A stretch of DNA of 13,718 nucleotides, from the NCBI GenBank assembly GCA_045807225.1, contig JBJMHU010000087.1, positions 1 to 13,718 of the forward strand. Direction: 5' to 3'. Below the pieces are notes generated by a model that had not been told where the DNA came from, did not search any database, and was given only the letters and a program-made list of their open reading frames with translations. The translations under genes were made by a program, and so were the position numbers. The DNA is from Fodinibacter sp045807225 (lineage in GTDB: Bacteria > Actinomycetota > Actinomycetes > Actinomycetales > Dermatophilaceae). Below are positions 1 through 6,383 of this stretch, piece after piece; the stretch's first letter is position 1; the number at the start of each line of letters is the position of its first letter.

Positions 1-1013
1 CCCGCGATCGGCATCGTGATCATCGCGCCGATGCCCTGGGGGGCGACGAGCAGGCCGGCCTGCAACGTGGACTCCCCGCGGACCTCCTGGAAGTAGGTCG
101 GCACGAGCAGCAGCCCGCCGAAGAAGGCCGCCGCGAACAGCGCCATCGTGATCACCGACACCGTGAGGTTGCGGTTGCGGAACAGCCGCAGGTCGAGCAG
201 CGGGTGTGTGGTGCGGAAGCTCCAGAACACGAACGACGCGATCATGAGCAGCCCCAGGGTGCCCCAGAAGAGGACCTTGAACGAGAAGAAGGTGCCCTCG
301 CCGGGGATCGAGGAGACGCCGTAGAGGAACATCGCCAGGCCGGGCGACATCAGCGCCGCGCCGACCCAGTCGAACGACTCCGAGGGGGTGGGGCGGTCGG
401 AGGCTAGCACGAAGAAGGCGTAGGTGATCGCGGCGATGCCGATCGGCACGTTGATCAGGAAGATCCAGTGCCAGGAGTAGTTGTCGATCAGGTAGCCGCC
501 GAGGATGGGACCGAAGATCGGGCCGAGCAGCATCGGCACACCGAGGATGGCCATCAGGCGACCCATCCGGGCGGGGCCGGCGGCGCGGGTCATGATCGTC
601 ATGCCGAGCGGCATGAGCATGCCGCCGCCGAGGCCCTGCAGGAAGCGGAAGGCGATGAGCATGCCGATCGAGCTGGCCGTCGCGCACAGGACCGAGCCGA
701 GCGTGAAGAGGAGCAGGGCGGTCATGTAGAGGCGCTTGGTGCCGAACCGGTCGGCCGCCCAGCCGGTGAGCGGGATGACCATGGCCAGCGCCAGCGTGTA
801 GGCGATGACCGACCAGGTGACCGTGGAGTAGAGCAGCGGGGCTCCCGGCTCGCCGAACTCGGTCTGGAAGGTCGGCAGGGCGACGTTGACGACCGTGATG
901 TCGAGGATCGACATGATGGCGCCGAGCACGACGACACCGGCGATCTTGAGGACCGGCCCGTCGATCTTGTCGGGGTAGACGGGGGGCGCGGTCTGCGCTG
1001 GTGCTGATGACAC
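1..1013 (-). CDS. DHA2-family (EmrB/QacA) MFS drug exporter, 3' end cut by window
   Basis: This is a proton-coupled multidrug-type efflux permease of the inner membrane. About 337 residues are visible, so the C-terminal third of a usual ~14-TM protein lies beyond position 1. The frame is open from the edge to the start. Visible family motifs are LDITVVNVALP (residues 37-47, TM1, typical of 14-TM DHA2 exporters), motif A GWAADRFGTKR (84-94), motif B RFLQGLGGG (123-131) and motif C GPIFGPILGGYLID (164-177), followed by WHWIFLINVPIG. The start chosen is GTG at 1013 because GGAG sits five bases upstream. The ATG at 1024 is in another frame. The gene is divergent from guaB3. The substrate cannot be told from sequence. 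A possible iron-box-like site at 1119-1137 hints at iron control and perhaps siderophore export, but this is inference. Confidence 0.93.
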   Translation of the reverse strand, partial: MSSAPAQTAPPVYPDKIDGPVLKIAGVVVLGAIMSILDITVVNVALPTFQTEFGEPGAPLLYSTVTWSVIAYTLALAMVIPLTGWAADRFGTKRLYMTALLLFTLGSVLCATASSIGMLIAFRFLQGLGGGMLMPLGMTIMTRAAGPARMGRLMAILGVPMLLGPIFGPILGGYLIDNYSWHWIFLINVPIGIAAITYAFFVLASDRPTPSESFDWVGAALMSPGLAMFLYGVSSIPGEGTFFSFKVLFWGTLGLLMIASFVFWSFRTTHPLLDLRLFRNRNLTVSVITMALFAAAFFGGLLLVPTYFQEVRGESTLQAGLLVAPQGIGAMITMPIA

Positions 1014-1118
1014 GTTGGCTCCATGTCGGGTGGGGGCGAAGTGGGCAACCGGGCGGCCGCGTCGTCGACCCCTGAACGGGGGCGGCGGGCCGGGCGGCGG
1101 CGGCAACGGTGCCGACGG

Positions 1119-1137
1119 TCAAGTGTGCCTCACCTAA
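1119..1137 (-). promoter_or_regulatory. Possible IdeR/DmdR-type iron box upstream of the MFS exporter
   Basis: Read on the minus strand the 19 bases are TTAGGTGAGGCACACTTGA. By eye they match the actinobacterial iron-box consensus TTAGGTTAGGCTAACCTAA at 14 of 19 positions, and the DmdR form TTAGGTTAGGCTCACCTAA at 15. The left half-site TTAGGT is perfect and the right half is weak. The site lies about 105 nt upstream of the exporter start, in the divergent intergenic region. If real, an iron-loaded DtxR-family repressor would silence the exporter in iron-replete cells. A chance match in GC-rich DNA is possible. Confidence 0.35.
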
Positions 1138-1223
1138 CCCCCCGCGCGGAATCGGTTTCTGCTAGCAGCGGACACCCCGCGGACCGGGGAATACGACGAG
1201 GTCAGCATCGCTTCGCCGCTCCG

Positions 1224-1301
1224 CCCGCGAAGTCAGGAGCACTCCGACGGCTCAGGATGCAAGACCTCCCTGAGCCGGCGAAGTGCTCCTGACTTCGTGG
1301 G
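1224..1301. repeat. Large imperfect inverted repeat (29-nt arms, 12-nt loop) upstream of guaB3
   Basis: The left arm is 1228-1256 and the right arm 1269-1297. Their reverse complements agree at 27 of 29 positions, with mismatches only at arm positions 17 and 20. The spacer is 12 nt (1257-1268). Pairing can extend four more pairs outward (1224-1227 with 1298-1301, one of them G-T). The right arm also contains its own small perfect hairpin, CGAAGT-7 nt-ACTTCG (1279-1297), and CTTCGC at 1211 can pair with GCGAAG at 1227, so alternative folds exist. It ends about 15 nt upstream of the predicted guaB3 -10 box, so its right arm overlaps the -35 zone. It may be a regulatory cruciform or operator, a REP-like repeat, or a terminator of upstream transcription. 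There is no T-tract. Confidence 0.85.
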
Positions 1302-1315
1302 AAGCCGGGGCTCAG

Positions 1316-1321
1316 TAGGGT
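1316..1321 (+). promoter_or_regulatory. Predicted -10 box TAGGGT of guaB3, leaderless arrangement
   Basis: TAGGGT fits the actinobacterial TANNNT -10 pattern and lies exactly six bases before the GTG start at 1328. That would place the transcription start on or beside the first base of the start codon. No good Shine-Dalgarno sequence is present in this spacer, which agrees with a leaderless mRNA. No clear -35 is visible because that zone falls in the right arm of the large inverted repeat. Confidence 0.5.
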
Positions 1322-1327
1322 GACCCG

Positions 1328-2449
1328 GTGACCGAGATCGAGATCGGCCGCGGCAAGCGCGGCCGCCGGGCCTATTCCTTCGACGACATCGCCATCGTGC
1401 CGTCGCGCCGCACCCGCGACCCCGAGGAGGTCTCGGTCGGCTGGCAGATCGACGCCTACCACTTCGAGCTGCCGGTGATCGCCGCCCCGATGGACTCGGT
1501 GATGTCGCCGCAGACCGCCATCGCGCTCGGCCGCCTCGGCGGGCTGCCGGTGCTCGACCTCGAGGGGCTGTGGACCCGCTACGAGGACCCCACCCCGCTG
1601 CTCGCCGAGATCGCCACCCTCGACCCGGCCCTGGCCACCACCCGGATGCAGGAGATCTACCGCGAGGACATCCAGCCCGAGCTCATCGTCCAGCGGCTGC
1701 GCGAGCTCCGCGCCGCCGGCGTCACCGTGGCCGGGGCGCTGACCCCCCAGCGCACCCAGCAGCTGTGGAAGACCGTCGTCGACGCCGGGGTCGACCTGTT
1801 CGTCATCCGCGGCACCACCGTGTCGGCCGAGCACGTCTCGGGTCGCGCCGAGCCGCTCAACCTCAAGCGGTTCATCTACGAGCTCGACGTGCCGGTCATC
1901 GTCGGCGGCGCCGCCTCGTACTCGGCCGCCCTGCACCTCATGCGCACCGGCGCGGCCGGCGTGCTCGTCGGCTTCGGCGGGGGAGCGGCACACACCACCC
2001 GGCGCACCCGCGGCATCCACGCCCCGATGGCGTCGGCGATCGCCGACGTCGCCGCCGCGCGCCGCGACTACCTCGACGAGTCCGGGGGGCGCTACGTGCA
2101 CGTCATCGCCGACGGCGGCATGGGCACCAGTGGCGACATCGTCAAGGCGGTCGCCTGCGGCGCGGATGCCGTGATGCTCGGCGCTGCGCTCGCCCGCGCC
2201 ACCGACGCACCGGGCCGGGGCTTCCACTGGGGCCCCGAGGCGCACCACCCCCAGCTGCCCCGGGGCGAGCGGGTGGAGGTCGGAGCGGTCGCCGGGCTCG
2301 AGGAGATCCTCTTCGGGCCCAGCCGCGTCGCCGACGGCACCACCAACCTGGTGGGCGCCCTGCGCCGGGCGATGGCCACCTCCGGCTACCTCGACCTCAA
2401 GGAGTTCCAGCGGGTCGAGGTCGTCGTCGCGCCCTACCAGCGCAGCTGA
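1328..2449 (+). CDS. guaB3: GuaB3 family IMP dehydrogenase-related protein
   Basis: This is a TIM-barrel protein of the IMPDH/GMPR superfamily, 373 residues, matching actinobacterial GuaB3 (for example M. tuberculosis Rv3410c) in size. Seen: the N-terminal FDDIAIVPS element, PVIAAPMDSVMS, a phosphate-binding barrel end VIADGGMGTSGDI, then KAVACGADAVMLG and the terminal RAMATSGY region. There is no CBS-domain insertion. The loop that in true IMPDHs carries the catalytic Cys reads GFGGGAAHTTRR (about residues 216-227) with no Cys. The only Cys in the protein is residue 277 in VACGADA. The exact reaction is therefore uncertain. The start is GTG, placed by the leaderless-type -10 box. guaB2 is not adjacent here, unlike in mycobacteria. 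A GMC oxidoreductase lies two genes downstream, recalling the mycobacterial guaB3-choD neighbourhood. Confidence 0.92.
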   Translation: MTEIEIGRGKRGRRAYSFDDIAIVPSRRTRDPEEVSVGWQIDAYHFELPVIAAPMDSVMSPQTAIALGRLGGLPVLDLEGLWTRYEDPTPLLAEIATLDPALATTRMQEIYREDIQPELIVQRLRELRAAGVTVAGALTPQRTQQLWKTVVDAGVDLFVIRGTTVSAEHVSGRAEPLNLKRFIYELDVPVIVGGAASYSAALHLMRTGAAGVLVGFGGGAAHTTRRTRGIHAPMASAIADVAAARRDYLDESGGRYVHVIADGGMGTSGDIVKAVACGADAVMLGAALARATDAPGRGFHWGPEAHHPQLPRGERVEVGAVAGLEEILFGPSRVADGTTNLVGALRRAMATSGYLDLKEFQRVEVVVAPYQRS

Positions 2450-2454
2450 CGCCG

Positions 2455-2473
2455 GGCGCGCCTCGGGCGCGCC
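2455..2473 (+). terminator. Candidate hairpin terminator after guaB3
   Basis: GGCGCGCC occurs twice (2455-2462 and 2466-2473) with three bases between. The octamer is self-complementary, so the two copies form an 8-bp GC-only stem five bases after the guaB3 stop. An 11-nt tandem direct repeat (gggcgcgcctc at 2454-2464 and 2465-2475) underlies it. No T-tract follows, so this would be the weak or factor-aided type common in actinobacteria. The next gene appears to have its own promoter, which agrees with at least partial termination here. Confidence 0.4.
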
Positions 2474-2528
2474 TCGGTCGGGCCGTGCCACGCCTCACGA
2501 AGCGGTCCCGCCGACGCGGTGGGGTGGT

Positions 2529-2534
2529 TACCCT
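2529..2534 (+). promoter_or_regulatory. Predicted -10 box TACCCT of the aldehyde dehydrogenase gene, leaderless arrangement
   Basis: TACCCT matches TANNNT and is followed by exactly six bases and then the ATG at 2541. The spacing is identical to that before guaB3. No purine-rich Shine-Dalgarno sequence lies between. The likely transcript starts at the A of the ATG. A convincing -35 hexamer is not visible. Confidence 0.5.
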
Positions 2535-2540
2535 TCGGTA

Positions 2541-4130
2541 ATGGCCGAACTCGTCGCAGACCCCGAGACCACACCCAGCGCAACGTATGCCGTCGACCCG
2601 GCGCGTGTCCGAGCGCTCGTCGCGCGGGTGGTCGCCTCCGGTGACGGCGGCGAGGAGCTCACCAGCACGCCGATGACGGGGGCGCCGCTCGCCAACCTCC
2701 CGATGGCGACGGCCCGCGACGTCGGGGTCGCGGTCGACACCGCCCGCGGTGCGCAGCAGCGCTGGGCCGCAACGCCGGTGGAGGAGCGTGCCGCCGTGCT
2801 GCTCCGCGTGCACGACCTCGTGCTCGACCGGCAGAGCGAGCTGCTCGACCTCGTGCAGCTCGAGTCGGGCAAGGCCCGCTCGCACGCCTACGAGGAGGTC
2901 GCCGACTGCGCCATCGTGGCGCGGCACTACGCCCGGCGTGGGCCCGCGCTGTTGCGCGAGACCAGGCACGTGGGCGTGCTGCCCGTGCTCTCGCGCGCCG
3001 TCGAGCACCACCGGCCCAAGGGCGTCGTCGGCATCGTCTCCCCGTGGAACTACCCGCTGAGCCTGGCGGTCACCGACGCGATCCCGGCGTTCCTGGCGGG
3101 CAACGCCGTGGTGCTGCGCCCCGACCTGCAGGGGTCGCTGACCGCACTCGCCGCCGCGGAGATCTTCGCCGACGCCGGGCTGCCGGAGGACCTGCTGCAG
3201 GTCGTGCTCGGCCACGGTGAGCCCACCGGGCAGGCCGTCGTCGACTGCGCCGACTACGTCAGCTTCACCGGCTCGACCGCCACCGGCCGCCGCGTCGCCC
3301 AGTCGACCGGCCGGCGGCTGGTCGGGGTCAGCCTCGAGCTGGGCGGCAAGAACACCATGTACGTCGCGGCCGACGCCGACCTGCGCCGGGCCGCTGCCGG
3401 CGCGGTGCGGGCCTGCTTCGCCTCGGCGGGCCAGCTGTGCATCAGCGCCGAGCGGCTCGTGGTGCACGCCGCCGTCTACGACGAGTTCGTGGCGCGGTTC
3501 GTCGAGCACGTGTCGCGGATGCGCCTGTCGACCGGCCTGCACTGGGGCGCCGACATGGGCAGCCTGGTCAGCGCCGCGCAGAAGGAGAAGGTGCTCAGCC
3601 ACATCGACGACGCCGTCAGCAAGGGCGCCCACGTGCTCACCGGTGGGCGTGAGCGCCCCGACATCGGGCCGCTGGTGGTCGAGCCGACCGTGCTCGAGGG
3701 TGTCACCTCGGCGATGGCCTGCCGCGACGAGGAGACCTTCGGGCCGGTGGTGTCGCTCTACCGGGTGGGCTCCGACGACGAGGCCGTGCGGATGGCGAAC
3801 GACACCGAGTACGGCCTCAACGCGTCGGTCTGGACGCGCGACGTGCGCCGCGGGCGGCGGATCGCTGCCGGCATCCACGCCGGGACGGTGAACGTCAACG
3901 AGGGCTACGCCGCGACCTGGGGCAGCGTGGCCGCCCCGATGGGCGGCATGAAGTCCTCGGGGCTGGGCCGGCGGCACGGCCGCGAGGGCCTGCTGAAGTA
4001 CACCGAGTCCCAGAACATCACCTCCCAGCACCTCGTGCCCATCGCGCCCTTCGGCGGGATGTCGGACGAGACCTACGCCCGGGTGCTCACCGGGGCGCTT
4101 CGCGTCATGAAGGCGGTTCGACTCAAGTGA
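2541..4130 (+). CDS. gabD2: Succinic semialdehyde dehydrogenase, NAD(P)-dependent aldehyde dehydrogenase (GabD2 type)
   Basis: This is a soluble aldehyde dehydrogenase of 529 residues that should oxidise succinate semialdehyde to succinate with NAD(P)+, feeding the TCA cycle from GABA or 2-oxoglutarate decarboxylation. Active-site elements are complete: SPWNYPL with Asn170, FTGSTATG in the Rossmann fold, ELGGKN with the general base Glu266, AGQLCIS with the nucleophile Cys300, and EETFGPV. The C-terminal end (APMGGMKSSGLGRRHG, then LLKYTESQ) closely resembles mycobacterial GabD2 from memory. The protein is slightly longer than many ALDHs because of an N-terminal extension of about 40 residues. 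The start is the ATG fixed by a leaderless-type -10 box. Its stop overlaps the next gene's GTG (GTGA), so translation is probably coupled to the GMC oxidoreductase. The exact aldehyde substrate is inferred from family resemblance. Confidence 0.92.
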   Translation: MAELVADPETTPSATYAVDPARVRALVARVVASGDGGEELTSTPMTGAPLANLPMATARDVGVAVDTARGAQQRWAATPVEERAAVLLRVHDLVLDRQSELLDLVQLESGKARSHAYEEVADCAIVARHYARRGPALLRETRHVGVLPVLSRAVEHHRPKGVVGIVSPWNYPLSLAVTDAIPAFLAGNAVVLRPDLQGSLTALAAAEIFADAGLPEDLLQVVLGHGEPTGQAVVDCADYVSFTGSTATGRRVAQSTGRRLVGVSLELGGKNTMYVAADADLRRAAAGAVRACFASAGQLCISAERLVVHAAVYDEFVARFVEHVSRMRLSTGLHWGADMGSLVSAAQKEKVLSHIDDAVSKGAHVLTGGRERPDIGPLVVEPTVLEGVTSAMACRDEETFGPVVSLYRVGSDDEAVRMANDTEYGLNASVWTRDVRRGRRIAAGIHAGTVNVNEGYAATWGSVAAPMGGMKSSGLGRRHGREGLLKYTESQNITSQHLVPIAPFGGMSDETYARVLTGALRVMKAVRLK

Positions 4131-6004
4131 CCACGAACGACACGTCCACCACCCCCGGGCTCGAAGTCGACGTGGACGTCGACGTCGTGGTGGTCGGGTC
4201 CGGCTTCGGCGGCTCGGTCACTGCCCTCCGGCTGGCCGAGAAGGGCTACCGGGTGCTGGTGCTCGAGGCCGGCCGGCGCTTCGAGGACGACGACTTCGCC
4301 AAGACCTCGTGGGACACCCGCAACTACCTCTGGGCACCGCAGCTCGGCTGCTACGGCGTCCAGCGCATCCACCGGCTGCCCGACGTGGTGGTGCTCGCCG
4401 GCGCGGGCGTCGGTGGTGGCTCGCTCAACTACGCCAACACCCTCTACGTGCCCCCGACGCCGTTCTTCCAGGACGAGCAGTGGGCCGACATCACCGACTG
4501 GGAGAGCGAGCTCGCACCGCACTACGAGGTCGCCGGCCGGATGCTGGGCGTGGTCACCAACCCGTGCCACGGCGTGGTCGAGGAGCTCATGCAGCGCACC
4601 GCCGACGACCTGGGTGTCGGTGAGTCGTTCCGCAAGACCCCGGTCGGGGTGTTCTTCGGCAAGCCCGGCGAGACGGTCGACGACCCGTACTTCGGGGGCG
4701 CCGGGCCGCAGCGCACCGGCTGCACGGAGTGCGGCAACTGCATGGTCGGATGCCGGGTGGGCGCCAAGAACACGCTGCGCAAGAACTACCTCGCGCTCGC
4801 CGAGAACCTCGGGGTCTCCATCGAGCCGATGCGCACCGTGACCCGGCTGGGGGTCGTGCCGGGAACCGAGGGTGATCACGCCGCGTACCGGGTGCTGCAC
4901 GAGCGCACCGGTCCGGTCACCGGGCGCGACCCGCAGGTGGTGACCGCCCGCCGAGTGGTGCTGGCCGCCGGGGCCTGGGGCACGCAGACCCTCCTGCACG
5001 ACATGAAGGCCAAGGGTGAGCTGCCGCGGCTGTCGGACTACCTCGGGCACCGCACCCGCACCAACTCCGAGGCGCTGCTGGGGGCGATGGCGCAGCACGT
5101 GCCGGGGGGCGACCTCGACCTGACCAAGGGCGTGGCCATCACCTCCTCGTTCCACGTCGACGAGACCACCCACGTCGAGAACTGCCGCTACGGCAAGGGC
5201 TCCAACGCCATGGGCCTGCTCGCCACGGTCGCGGTGCCCGGCGGCACCGGGCGGCCGCGCTGGGTCGAGCTGCTGCGCAAGGTCGGTCGCGACCCGATGG
5301 GCCTGCTGCGGCTCATGCCGATCCCGCGGCACTGGAGCGAGCGGATGATCATCGGCCTGGTCATGCAGAGCCGCGACAACTCGCTGCACGTGAGCGGCAA
5401 GGGCGGGCTGCTCGGCCGGCCCGGCCTCACCTCCCGCCAGGGTCACGGCCACCCCAACCCCACGTACATCCCGCAGGGTCACGAGGCGATGCAGGCGCTC
5501 GCGACGCGGCTCGGCGAGGCAACCGGCGACTACACCGCGGCGGGCGGGTCGTGGTTCGAGGTCTTCGACGTGCCGATGACCGCACACTTCCTGGGCGGGG
5601 CCACGATCGGCTCCTCGCCCGAGCGTGGGGTGGTCGACGGCTACCACCGGGTCTGGGGCTATCCCGGCATCTCCGTGGTCGACGGGTCGGCTGTCTCGGC
5701 CAACCTCGGCGTCAACCCCTCGCTCACCATCACGGCGCAGGCCGAGCGGGCGATGTCGTTGTGGCCCAACCGTGGTGACGCCGACGCGCGTCCGGCGCAG
5801 GACCAGCCGTATGCCGTGCTCGCGCCCGTGCCGGCCCGCAACCCCGCGGTTCCGGCCGGGTTCCCGGTGAGGGTCGAGCCGCTGGTGTCCATCGAGGCCT
5901 TGGCGCGGTCGGCGCGTTCGGCGCCGCGACTCGGGGCGGAGCCCGGGGCCGAGGTCGCTGAGGGCGACCCGCTGTCGGTGGGCGGCGCCACCATGGGCGG
6001 GTGA
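4127..6004 (+). CDS. GMC-family FAD-dependent oxidoreductase (ChoD/cholesterol-oxidase-like)
   Basis: This is a glucose-methanol-choline flavoprotein of 625 residues. The dinucleotide-binding motif GSGFGGS is at 24-30 with Glu47 ending the ADP-binding fold. GAGVGGGSLNYAN is the second FAD contact. The C-terminal half has TAHFLGG with His487 and GVNPSLT with Asn530, which align with the catalytic His and Asn regions of cholesterol oxidases. A Cys motif, C199-x2-C202-x2-C205-x3-C209 (CTECGNCMVGC), is shared from memory with the ChoD-like subfamily and looks like a ferredoxin cluster motif. No signal peptide is seen, so it is likely cytoplasmic. A low-complexity Ala/Pro-rich tail of roughly 80 residues follows the catalytic core. 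The start is GTG in a GTGA overlap with the dehydrogenase gene. The substrate is not provable from sequence, and sterol oxidation should not be assumed. Confidence 0.88.
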   Translation: MTTNDTSTTPGLEVDVDVDVVVVGSGFGGSVTALRLAEKGYRVLVLEAGRRFEDDDFAKTSWDTRNYLWAPQLGCYGVQRIHRLPDVVVLAGAGVGGGSLNYANTLYVPPTPFFQDEQWADITDWESELAPHYEVAGRMLGVVTNPCHGVVEELMQRTADDLGVGESFRKTPVGVFFGKPGETVDDPYFGGAGPQRTGCTECGNCMVGCRVGAKNTLRKNYLALAENLGVSIEPMRTVTRLGVVPGTEGDHAAYRVLHERTGPVTGRDPQVVTARRVVLAAGAWGTQTLLHDMKAKGELPRLSDYLGHRTRTNSEALLGAMAQHVPGGDLDLTKGVAITSSFHVDETTHVENCRYGKGSNAMGLLATVAVPGGTGRPRWVELLRKVGRDPMGLLRLMPIPRHWSERMIIGLVMQSRDNSLHVSGKGGLLGRPGLTSRQGHGHPNPTYIPQGHEAMQALATRLGEATGDYTAAGGSWFEVFDVPMTAHFLGGATIGSSPERGVVDGYHRVWGYPGISVVDGSAVSANLGVNPSLTITAQAERAMSLWPNRGDADARPAQDQPYAVLAPVPARNPAVPAGFPVRVEPLVSIEALARSARSAPRLGAEPGAEVAEGDPLSVGGATMGG

Positions 6005-6315
6005 CCCGCCCGGCATCCGCCCAGCAGTGGTCCTTCCGGGCGCCTGTCTGGCAGTGGCGGGAGGGCGCCTGGCGGTTCGTCACGGTACCGGAGGCGGTCA
6101 GCGACGAGGTCGACGAGGTCGTCGGCGACGGTGCCGGCGGCTTCGGCTCGGTGCGCGTCGAGGTGACCATCGGGCGCACGGTGTGGCAGACCTCGCTGTT
6201 CCCCTCGGCCGAGGAGGGGGCCTACGTGCTGCCGCTGAAGAAGGCGGTTCGCGTGGCCGAGGGTCTCGACGACGACGACGTGGCCGAGGTGAGCATCCGG
6301 CTCCTCGACCGCTGA
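6001..6315 (+). CDS. DUF1905 domain protein
   Basis: This small soluble protein of 104 residues is almost entirely one DUF1905 domain. Recognisable parts are the opening FRAPVWQW, the FVTVPEAVSDEV segment (residues ~23-34), GFGSVRVEVTIG, WQTSLFP, and the closing YVLPLKKAVRVAEGL. The fold is a small beta barrel. No biochemical role is established to my knowledge. The start is the GTG at 6001, whose last two bases lie in the TGA of the preceding gene (GTGA). That is the second such overlap in this operon and implies coupled expression with the GMC oxidoreductase. There is no obvious catalytic motif. It may be an accessory to the oxidoreductases upstream, but that is only position-based inference. 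Confidence 0.85.
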   Translation: MTRPASAQQWSFRAPVWQWREGAWRFVTVPEAVSDEVDEVVGDGAGGFGSVRVEVTIGRTVWQTSLFPSAEEGAYVLPLKKAVRVAEGLDDDDVAEVSIRLLDR

Positions 6316-6356
6316 CCGGCATCCGGCCAAGAGGGCGGCTTCGTGCCGGTCTTTCT
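6315..6356 (+). terminator. Candidate terminator ending the gabD2-GMC-DUF1905 operon
   Basis: ACCGGCA (6315-6321) pairs perfectly with TGCCGGT (6344-6350). The 22-nt loop contains further GC pairing, and the pyrimidine-rich CTTTCTC follows. The structure starts on the last base of the DUF1905 stop codon. It resembles a weak intrinsic terminator and separates this operon from the next gene, which has its own predicted promoter. Confidence 0.4.
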
Positions 6357-6370
6357 CGTCACCGCTTTCG

Positions 6371-6376
6371 TAGGCT
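6371..6376 (+). promoter_or_regulatory. Predicted -10 box TAGGCT of the VOC gene, leaderless arrangement
   Basis: TAGGCT fits TANNNT. Seven bases (ctctctc) separate it from the ATG at 6384, with no Shine-Dalgarno sequence. This is the third leaderless-type start in the window. The -35 region is not distinctive. Confidence 0.5.
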
Positions 6377-6383
6377 CTCTCTC

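Noticed and set aside
468..1007. Plus-strand open frame of 179 residues
   Set aside because: It is antisense to the MFS exporter, whose minus-strand frame shows all DHA2 motifs. The plus-strand product is low-complexity.
1159..1168. CTGCTAGCAG 10-nt palindrome in the divergent intergenic region
   Set aside because: It is a perfect palindrome but short and isolated. It has no clear relation to a promoter element, so I do not call it an operator.
2397..4031. 544-residue open frame on the minus strand
   Set aside because: It is antisense to gabD2, low complexity and without motifs. It is a GC-bias shadow.
4073..6016. 647-residue open frame on the minus strand
   Set aside because: It lies antisense to the GMC oxidoreductase gene, is rich in His, Arg, Gly and Pro with no recognisable domain, and is expected from high-GC codon bias. 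The sense gene has complete family motifs.
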